This document shows, one piece after another, positions 9,636 through 16,217 of a stretch of DNA of 16,217 nucleotides. A model generated the notes under the pieces. The model was not told the origin of the DNA. It saw only the letters and a program-made list of their open reading frames with translations, and made no database searches. Source of the stretch: Thermomucor indicae-seudaticae (taxonomy: Eukaryota > Mucoromycota > Mucoromycetes > Mucorales > Lichtheimiaceae); the NCBI GenBank assembly GCA_000787465.1, contig JSYX01000708.1, positions 1-16,217 on the forward strand, written 5' to 3'. Made by a program: the position numbers and the translations under genes. Every line of letters starts with the position of its first letter. Positions within the stretch are counted from its first letter, which is position 1.

Positions 9636-10625
9636 TTAAAGCAATTCAGCCAATTTTTTGAAGCCTTGCTCGCCGCCCGCTATCCAAATAAGTAAGCTAG
9701 AACCAATAAGCGAATTGATCAACCAGTGACTGGACTTGCTGTTGCTCGTGCTTTCATTCTTGTTGCTGTCGGTTTCCATACCCATTGATTTCTGCAGTTC
9801 TGGATTAGGGGATTCTTGAGCATCTGATGATACTCCCCTGGTGCTGGAGTCGTCGGACGAAGAGGAGACAAATTCCAGACCACTGGTCTCGAGGCTTGAC
9901 GGCGAAAAGGTGTCTGCATTTCCGAGCAGGCGATGTCGTGCGTCGCGACTGTTGACTTTTTGCTCGAAAGCTTTCACCCAATGCTGATCAACGTCTTCTG
10001 GAATATTGTTATCCATGATTTCTGGTTGCGAGTGGGATGACGGTCGGGGTATTGATTTGTTGAGATCTCTTTGTTGTTGTGCGGGGAAGAAAGACTCTTT
10101 TGGATGCTCCCGTGTGCGTCGCGGCTGATTGACTTTAAGTTCAAATGCTTCGGCCCAGTTCGCGGCTTCAAGGTCACCGTTATGATGATACCGAGAAGTG
10201 ATACCGGTTTTGTTGTGAACATGCTCTTGTACGTCCTCTGACAAAGTATCCAATGGCGTGACAAAAGTGTCTGGCTCACGCTTTCCACGAGTCGCGGCTT
10301 CAGCGGTCACGGCGTCCTGCACTCTGGCATCGGCCGTGCCTTTATCAGTGGCGACGGCGGCGGCGCCCTGTCGCCAGCCGTCCCCGTTTTGGTGTAGCAG
10401 CAGTCGGTCAATCAGTTGTGATTTTGTTCCGTTTGCATCGAGCTTGTGCTGAATCGCTAGATCCTCCAGCTGGTTTTTTCGAAGTCGCCTCAGCGACGCT
10501 TTACTCCAGCCGGATGTCTCTGTTTGTGTCTGGGACTGGTTGTTGCTTCGATATAGTGCGGCATGAAAAAGACGACGCTGCAATTGTGTTCGAGAATTTA
10601 AGACAGGAAGTCGAGCTCTCAACAT
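9636..10625 (-). CDS. Mitochondrial SAP-domain protein with C-terminal membrane segment (AIM34-like, 329 aa)
   Basis: Intronless frame of 329 codons. I chose ATG 10625 because it opens a typical mitochondrial presequence (MLRARLPVLNSRTQLQRRLF, Arg/Leu/Ser-rich, no acids). The frame remains open further upstream to 10886, where the residues look random. A SAP motif spans about 44-78 (LRRLRKNQLEDLAIQHKLDA, then NGTKSQLIDRLLLH). The middle is long and disordered and holds two copies of a short repeat, WAEAFELKVN at 157-166 and WVKAFEQKVN at 216-225. The tail has a hydrophobic segment (about 301-318) followed by a short basic/acidic end. Presequence plus SAP motif plus a C-terminal membrane segment resembles yeast Aim34, a mitochondrial protein of poorly known role; this link is from memory of the family and is tentative. 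SAP motifs usually bind DNA, so tethering of mitochondrial nucleic acid to the membrane is a possible role, not shown. Divergent from LCB3. Confidence 0.8.
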   Translation of the reverse strand: MLRARLPVLNSRTQLQRRLFHAALYRSNNQSQTQTETSGWSKASLRRLRKNQLEDLAIQHKLDANGTKSQLIDRLLLHQNGDGWRQGAAAVATDKGTADARVQDAVTAEAATRGKREPDTFVTPLDTLSEDVQEHVHNKTGITSRYHHNGDLEAANWAEAFELKVNQPRRTREHPKESFFPAQQQRDLNKSIPRPSSHSQPEIMDNNIPEDVDQHWVKAFEQKVNSRDARHRLLGNADTFSPSSLETSGLEFVSSSSDDSSTRGVSSDAQESPNPELQKSMGMETDSNKNESTSNSKSSHWLINSLIGSSLLIWIAGGEQGFKKLAELL

Positions 10626-11111
10626 GGTTGAAGTAAGTTTAACTTTTCTTTGTTCGACAAACACAATCTTGCAGGAATTTTTCTGACTCCGAAGTAAGTC
10701 TATTAACGCGGTTGATGCAAGGGTTCGTGTCGGCTTCTCCATCTTGCGTTCGAAAGTCTGTGCGCACCTGCAAATTTTAAAAGCCACGTGTCGCACAATG
10801 TCAAAACTGTCAAGAATTCTTAGTTCCCAAAAAGCTGCAGGCTTGGAAACTGCAGTCATTGTAAAAAGCCGCTTTAATACTAGCATGTTGGAGACCTAGA
10901 AAGATTGAGATAGATAGGAGACGATCTGTTTTCTTCTGTCTTGTTGTCATCAAATGGATGAACCTGTTTCTGACCTGAATACGAGAAGAAGACGTGCCTA
11001 ATTGGATCCCCGACCGAATTCGGCGCGCAGCCCGCGTAGATCAAGCATTCCCTCTTTCTTCCCTTCCCGTCCGTTTAGACCCTTTGGGAGCGCTGGGGCT
11101 CGTTCATCGCA
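10626..11111. promoter_or_regulatory. Divergent promoter region, SAP-domain gene / LCB3
   Basis: 486 bases between two divergent start codons. A C/T-rich tract at about 11046-11074 precedes the LCB3 ATG, as in many fungal promoters, and a CpG-rich patch lies at about 11018-11038. The SAP-gene reading frame stays open through the left half, to 10886, but looks non-coding there. No named operator or TATA element is clear. Confidence 0.5.
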
Positions 11112-13151
11112 ATGGTTAAAAAGCTCATCAAGCCAGTGAATGCAGAGGTCGACGCCGGTACGCACGATGAGAGATTGTACGACAAGGCATTACATCCCTT
11201 ACGGGCCAAATTGCGACGACTGTTGCTGCCCCTTGTGAGAAAGGAAACACCTTATCTTGCAAAGTTACAGGTGGAAATTTTCTTTGGGAAATCATGGTGA
11301 ATAACAAGCAGATATTCACTCTGCGTACAGAAAACGATCCGAACCCCGTTCCTTGATGCCTACTTTCTATGGACTGCAAACCTTGGCACGCACACATTTT
11401 TCTTGATATTCCTACCAGTCATGGCGTGGTTCGATAAAGGTTTCCTAGCGAAAAGGTACACGACTTTGAGCGTAACCGTAAAGGATCTCATGGTTTCTGA
11501 CAAGTAAAGAAATAGTATCGCATGTATTGCAGCGATAGGTGTGTTTGCTTCCGGGTTCATTAAGGTCTTTTTCCTCTGCGCCGCACTACTCCATTAAGAC
11601 TTTTGGGCCTAACCAAAGGGCACGAAATGTGTTAGGACCTTATGTGTCTTCCTCGGCCGCTTTCTCCGCCCGTCCACCGTTTAAGCATGTCCTCCTCTAC
11701 GTCCTTGGAATACGGCTTTCCTTCCACACATTCAACGAATTCAATCTCAGTAGCACTCTACATTATATCCTTGGCATGTGAATATTTTAGTCCAGAGTCA
11801 CCTGCCCGCCTTTTGTGCATCGTCGGCGCTCTCGTTTATGCAGTAAGCGTAGTTTTTGGCAGATTATACTGCGGAATGCATAGCGTTACAGGTTAGACGT
11901 ATATAGAGAGTGTATATACTGTTTGTTCTTCTATCTTTACTAACACACCTGAATAAGATGTCGTAGGGGGGACTATTTTAGCTTACGTGATTTACTGGCT
12001 TCAGTGGACGTTTAGAGTAGAGTTTCAAAGCATATTTGAAGGCGATTCTGTTTTACCGGGTTTGTGTCTTTCGAGAGGGCACTAAGCAACCGAAAACTGA
12101 CCATGTTGCAGTTATTTTCGCCATCTTGATATGTCTTTCGCTAGTAGGGCTACAGTATGTATAGGACCTTAGAACAGAGTACGAGGCTAGATAGGGAGTT
12201 AAGCACATTTCCTATTTCTGCAGCCCTGATCCCATCGAACGATGTCCGTGCTTTGAAGACAGGTATGTCCTGAGAATTTCAGCCTTCGTGAGAGCGTGCT
12301 TGTTAATTGCAACGTTCCGATCGGTTTAGTGTCTGCTTCATGGGCGTATTGGTGGGCGTCTTCCCTGGAGGCTGGTTGTGTGACCACTCTGAATACTGCC
12401 TTATGAGTAAGACTACCCTTGCCCTGACTCAGTCGTCCGCCCCTGTAGCTGCTGCTGTTGTTATCATCAAGTTGACGCTGGGTACTGACGAGCAAGACTT
12501 TTTTCCGTAAAGAGAAAGGGAAACTCACTTGCCAAACTGCCTGTTTCAGGTGTCTCTATATTGTTCACCTGGCGTATTGCATGCAAAAAAGTTTGCTACT
12601 TTATTTTACCTCCTGTCTACCGCGCTTTCAACCTCCCACATCGCAAGTTCGAAATCGGGGCAAGGTACACGCTAAGAAAATGTTGGCTTGTTTGAGCAGG
12701 ACTTCTAACTTTGCCATTGCAGAACATACAAAAGTCTTAATCAAAAGACTATCCACCCTATACCATCTGTGCTCGATCTGAAGCACTTAACAAGCTCTGT
12801 CTCTGAGGCAGAACATGTGGGCATCCAGTCATCCATTGATTTGCACGAGCGAAAAGTATATGAAGAGACCCAGCTGCAACATCGTGGGTCGAGTGGGGAA
12901 CGGGACATTGTCGACGAGAAGTGTGCTTCAGAAGACACAGTATATGACCCAACTTGCTTACTGGTCATTGAGGACGCTCCATTACGGTACGATGTCGATA
13001 TTGTGACCAAGCTGATTGTTTATGCCGGTGAGTCTTTCTTTCTACATCATTTCGTTTGTGTTTTTTACTCATTTAGACATTATCAGGCATTGGCTTTCTC
13101 GCAGTCTATCCAATACCCCTGCTTTACCAGTTCTGTGGCCTGAGCTCCTAA
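11112..13151 (+). CDS. LCB3: Long-chain base 1-phosphate phosphatase LCB3 (PAP2 family, 469 aa, 11 exons)
   Basis: Exons: 11112-11270, 11331-11455, 11516-11564, 11636-11891, 11958-12059, 12112-12154, 12224-12262, 12330-12481, 12550-12664, 12723-13027, 13087-13151; the frame is continuous throughout. The enzyme removes phosphate from dihydrosphingosine/phytosphingosine 1-phosphate in the ER membrane, feeding long-chain bases back to ceramide synthesis. All three PAP2 phosphatase motifs are present: K111 x6 R118 P119 (KDLMCLPRP), P140 S141 T H143 (FPSTH), and R187 x5 H193 x3 D197 (RLYCGMHSVTD). Multiple hydrophobic segments surround them. Conserved flanks such as TANLGTHTFFLIFLP, SGFIKD and LHPDPIERCPCFEDS support the exon joins, and the C terminus resumes a membrane stretch (AGIGFLAVYPIPLLYQF). 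Exons 3, 6 and 7 are only 49, 43 and 39 bases. Intron 3 has a weak donor (AAG|GTCTTT), and intron 4 has two in-frame acceptors 9 bases apart. Length is close to the yeast enzyme. Confidence 0.95.
11957..11967 (+). promoter_or_regulatory. Tandem in-frame splice acceptors in LCB3 intron 4
   Basis: Two AG acceptors end at 11957 and 11966. Both keep frame after the exon ending at 11891. The first gives MHSVT-DVVGG-TILA, which matches the family and includes the catalytic-motif Asp197. The second gives MHSVT-GG-TILA and drops exactly three residues, Asp-Val-Val. I used the first in the gene model. Confidence 0.7.
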
Positions 13152-13632
13152 TTGTGAATTCTTTTTACCACTGCAATTAGTATACGCCCCTTTCGATAAA
13201 CCATAAAGAACATAGTTCAGCATGCAATTATCACTGCAGATTATCAGAGCAAGTGGCATGGTACGAAAGCCACGCATTCAGCGGATCAAACAGCTGATTC
13301 CGAGATTTTGTCGTCTGTGTCCATACCTCTAAGCATCTATATAGTTACTAGAGCATTCGGAAAGTGAAGTTGTTTGATGCTTGTAGCCATATTTAACCAT
13401 ATCGCAGTCAGTTTTGATTCTGCTGGAAACCGCTGTGTGTATCATTCGACAAATGATTCCAGTTCCTAACTAGATATGTCAATTTGCATAGTTGTGTACA
13501 TGGAAGCGCACTGAAGCGGATCGCCCAAGGAGAAAATATAAACAGAGAACGGGGGGATATCGGGATTGGTAGATCACAGTAAAAAGTCTGCAGTGGGAAA
13601 AAGAGTTGTGGGTGGGTATATCAATAGTCCTC
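13152..13632. other. Convergent 3' spacer between LCB3 and LRR gene
   Basis: 481 bases between two converging stop codons, expected to hold both 3' UTRs and terminators. Moderately AT-rich. No gene, tRNA, repeat or strong hairpin was noticed. Confidence 0.5.
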
Positions 13633-14916
13633 TCAATCAAAGTGTGCATTGCAGCACTTTGGGGAGCAATAGCGATAAAGAACCGGGATATTGTGCGAAC
13701 CAAAAACGTCTTGCCAGTGAAGCTCTTCAACGCTTGCAGCATAAAACATGCTTCGACATGTGTGACAGGCATTGACAGAAGACGTGCTTTCGATACGGTG
13801 ACGGACTGTGTACGGCAAGCTTTTGTGTTCTTCTTCGGGAAACTTGCCATTGGCCGCCAGGATCTGCCGATACGCGATTTCCGCCAAACTGGGTATTGTG
13901 CAGGCAAACCGTAAAAGACGCGGCGAACTGCGTGGTAATGAAAGAAATGGATTCGGACAAAGGGAGACGATACACAAACGAGGAAGACTGAGCAATTCAG
14001 CGGGAACATATCGCTGCATGATACCACAGTTTGAGTTCACATTTACTTTCATAACCGTTATTTCTGATATTATGGACCATACCAGAAGATTGTTTCCGAC
14101 AGAAAGCTCGGTAAGATGCTTGAGGAGGCCTATTTCTGGCGGCAGCACAGTTAGTCTGTTATTCCCTATGAAACGACCGTCAGTCGTATCATTTTATTTC
14201 GCTACAAGAAGGGTGTTTTATTTACTTACGAAGACTGAGAACAGCCAGGTTTTGGAGCTTAAAGAGGCTGGGACTTAATCGTGTCAGCATATTCCCATAC
14301 AAAAACAATTTCAAAGAGGCATTCTTGATCCTGTCTTTCCGGAGGATAGTGACATATCGCAGCTCAGCAATTTCATCTGGCAACTCCGTAAGGTTCTGGT
14401 GGCTACATCACAAAAGGGGTGCGCGAGAAAAAGGTTAAAAAAGCTGTAGTGCAACGATCTCCTTTTAGACTTTTTTTTTGCTTACCTTAAATCAACGTAA
14501 TCTGCACCATTATCGACAGCTTGATCGACAGCACGACGAACGAGCTCACTGGTCGTTGCAATTGTTTCAGCTTCGTCACGTTGTCGTACTACGAATAATG
14601 GCTCGTCGTCTCCGCTGTAGCAGCCCAGTTTGGCCCGTTTCTTGTCCTGTGTTTCGCTGCAGTTTGCCAAATTACGTCGTGGTGGCGATGGAATATAAGA
14701 ATGTCTGTTTTGAGGGAGATAATCTTCGTCTTCAGACTCATCAGTGTCCAGCCAGACGACTTCACACATCTTGTCTGCAGATGGTGATGTAACCGCAGTT
14801 ATTGTCTCGCATGGAATAATGTCCTCTTCCAAAATGCCATCCGCTTCTTCTTGGGAATTGGCTGGGGTCATTAGACACAACTCCTGGCAGGAAGACGCAT
14901 TTGCAGACATTCTCAT
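13633..14916 (-). CDS. Leucine-rich repeat protein with C-terminal Cys cluster, LRRC58-like architecture (355 aa, 4 exons)
   Basis: Exons on the minus strand: 14916-14486, 14402-14230, 14165-14083, 14013-13633; introns are GT-AG (83, 64 and 69 bases). Residues 1-140 are acidic and probably disordered (DTDESEDEDYLP near the middle). From about 140 to 265 there are leucine-rich repeats: VDLSHQNLTELPDEIAELRY, LKLFLYGNMLTRL, LAVLSLRNNRLTVLPPEIG, LTELSVGNNLLRYVPAELL and CIVSLCPNPFLSLPRS. Exon joins fall inside repeats and complete the consensus, which supports the model. After PSLAEIAYR comes a terminal module with C312xxC315 and C345xxxC349 (CHTC ... IPVLYRYCSPKC), a likely zinc site. The same order, LRRs followed by a Cys-containing module ending in a CSP-C motif, is known from vertebrate LRRC58, so this may be its fungal counterpart; that is from memory and tentative. 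LRRs bind proteins, but the partner is unknown. ATG 14916 and ATG 14910 (two codons later) are both possible starts. Confidence 0.85.
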
Positions 14917-15234
14917 TTAAAACAGAAGAGTTCAAAGGAGGAAAGACCAACGACAGAGTTGAATTTGCTTCGGCCCCGACTTTACATGATTTTCCCCCTC
15001 CCTCTCACCCTTTCCTTTCACACTGTTTGCCTTTCTTATTCTCTTCTTTGCTTTTTTTTTGCGACTATCGCTTGCACGATATCTAGACAGATATCATCAG
15101 ACGTAACAACTCACCTTCTTCTCTGCGGCTTTGATGATCATTATGCTTGTGCATAGCGAGCGGGTTATGTGAAGCATAAATGATCAAGTAAACTTACACA
15201 ACGTCATGCACCCCTGCCTACTTAAAAAGGTTCC
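14917..15234. promoter_or_regulatory. LRR gene promoter side and pyrimidine-rich spacer
   Basis: About 318 bases between the LRR gene start and the retroelement remnant. It holds a long C/T-rich tract on the plus strand (14990-15060, ending in nine T), which is purine-rich on the LRR gene strand. The rest shows no gene or clear element. The exact 5' limit of the retroelement remnant is uncertain, so part of this stretch may belong to it. Confidence 0.5.
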
Positions 15235-16217
15235 CTCGTCGTTCGAGGATTTCGCGGCAATTTGGTGTGGCCTGCACTACTCTCTCTGCTCTATACTAAT
15301 TATTGTTTGAACATTCGTGCTCCTTAACTGGCGCATTTCCCAAGTAATCCCGGTCTACAAGGAAGGTCCTCCTACTGACCCCGCCAACCTTAGACTGGTC
15401 AGCCTCACCAGTGTGCAGTGGAAATTCATGGAGAACTGTCTCAAGCCCCTTCTGACCGCCACTGCACCTTCGCCTGAAATTGCTCAGGGAGGCTTTCACG
15501 AATCGTGCGGGACCCTAGATCAGCCGCTTGGTATACATGAACTCTGTCATCTCCACCTGTACTGCTTTTTCTTGACATCAAATCCACCTATGATACCGTT
15601 GATCGTAACATAATCTGGCGAGCCGCTGACTGTCCGTCACCGTTACTGTATTTACTGAAACACTTTCTTGATTCCGCGTTGTAGAAGTGCTCGTCTCCAA
15701 CACCATCTCTACCAAGTTTCATCCTATCACTAGATCTTTACAAGGATCTGTGCTTTCCCCATTTCTATACTCCCTATATATCAGTACCCTCCCTTCGTTT
15801 CTGTAGCAGGCGGAACAAGACTTTTGGGTCACTCGATCTCCAGATTTCGCGACACCATCGCCTCACCTCCAAGTTGGCTGCGTACGCATCAACGGTCTCC
15901 ACTACGTGGGACAACGTTGTACTCAGCGGTATTTGCGACACTATGCCAGCGCTCTTGAAATGTTGTGAACATCGTAGCGTCAGCCTCGGCTATCGATGGA
16001 ACCCTAGTAAATGCGTTGTCCTCGCTCTTCTGTTCCAGACTTCATATTGATCGAAAACATATACACATGACGAGGAACCAATCCTATTATGCGTGATCCA
16101 TTACGCAGCCAGTCGAACGCACAGATGCATACCATAAGCCTTCTGCAGCGTATAAGCTTCTTATATCACAGTACAAATGTATTTCGATTTCACCGTAAGT
16201 CTTCGTTAAAGCATGGC
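15235..16217 (+). pseudogene. Decayed non-LTR (LINE-type) reverse transcriptase, partial at window edge
   Basis: Fragments of one reverse transcriptase domain lie in order but in shifting frames. The first clear block (from about 15317) reads WRISQVIPVYKEGPPTDP, then SLTSVQWKFMENCLKPLL and EIAQGGFHESCGTLDQ. This is the fingers region of LINE-type RT. Near 15571 the frame shifts and the palm motif A block follows (LDIKSTYDTVDR), ending at a TAG at 15682. A second shift near 15678 opens VVEVLVSNTISTKFHP and the motif B block QGSVLSPFLYSLYIS, ending at a TAG at 15804. Around 15890-15930 the catalytic YADD-box region is recognisable only in pieces across two frames, with Asp-Asn where Asp-Asp is expected. 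A thumb-like block follows (LGYRWNPSKCVVLA, about 15985-16025). At least three frame breaks and stops make it non-functional. The element runs off the right edge, so its 3' end and target-site duplication cannot be seen. Such elements are common in early-diverging fungi. Confidence 0.88.

Noticed and set aside
10626..10886. N-terminal extension of the SAP-domain protein by 87 codons
   Set aside because: The extended residues look random, while ATG 10625 starts a textbook mitochondrial presequence.
12641..12660. B-box-like GTTCGAA core that might mark a tRNA gene
   Set aside because: It lies in a coding exon of LCB3 and no cloverleaf or A box can be formed around it.
13606..14278. Overlapping plus-strand frames opposite the LRR gene
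   Set aside because: They are antisense to well-supported LRR exons and run across the introns.

Overview
This window looks like nuclear DNA of a filamentous fungus, most likely an early-diverging one (Mucoromycota-like). The evidence is a dense set of eukaryotic housekeeping genes broken by short introns. I reconstructed 30 introns of 52-113 bases. The protein set is fungal (SSH4-type Rsp5 adaptor, LCB3-type lipid phosphatase, BCS1, TRAPP subunit), and the right edge carries a decayed non-LTR reverse transcriptase. The placement below 'fungus' is inference from gene style, not from a marker gene. No bacterial operon, CRISPR array, IS element or tRNA was seen.

Layout from left to right. 1-1393 is without a recognisable gene. 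1394-1795 (+) encodes a small disordered protein of unknown function. It converges on SSH4 (3410-1913, -), a membrane-anchored SPRY protein with PPAY motifs. Behind it on the same strand is BCS1 (5292-3726, -), the mitochondrial AAA ATPase that inserts the Rieske protein. After a gene-poor 0.8 kb comes the TRAPP subunit TRAPPC5/TRS31 (7000-6103, -). A roughly 0.7-1.0 kb divergent intergenic region with one strong GC-rich hairpin separates it from an alpha/beta hydrolase gene (7974-9588, +). That gene ends 47 bases from a convergent gene for a mitochondrial SAP-domain protein (10625-9636, -). A divergent promoter region leads to LCB3 (11112-13151, +), which has eleven exons. After a 0.48 kb spacer lies an LRR protein with a C-terminal Cys cluster (14916-13633, -). 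From about 15235 to the window end is a broken LINE-type reverse transcriptase.

The genes do not form one pathway. Loose themes are membrane traffic and protein sorting (SSH4, TRAPPC5), mitochondria (BCS1, the SAP protein) and lipid or prenyl chemistry (LCB3, possibly the hydrolase). Gene order looks like ordinary fungal chromosome packing, with alternating divergent and convergent pairs.

I found no complete new system. The observations most worth a second look are: two introns that appear to start with GC rather than GT, using the same GCAAGT donor; a tandem acceptor in LCB3 that decides whether a catalytic-motif Asp is encoded; a stop-free 69-base intron in the hydrolase; an upstream ORF with an RNP1-like octamer overlapping TRAPPC5; the isolated intergenic hairpin; and the internal repeat of the SAP protein. 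All exon boundaries were read by eye from splice consensus, frame continuity and family similarity, without alignment software or RNA data.
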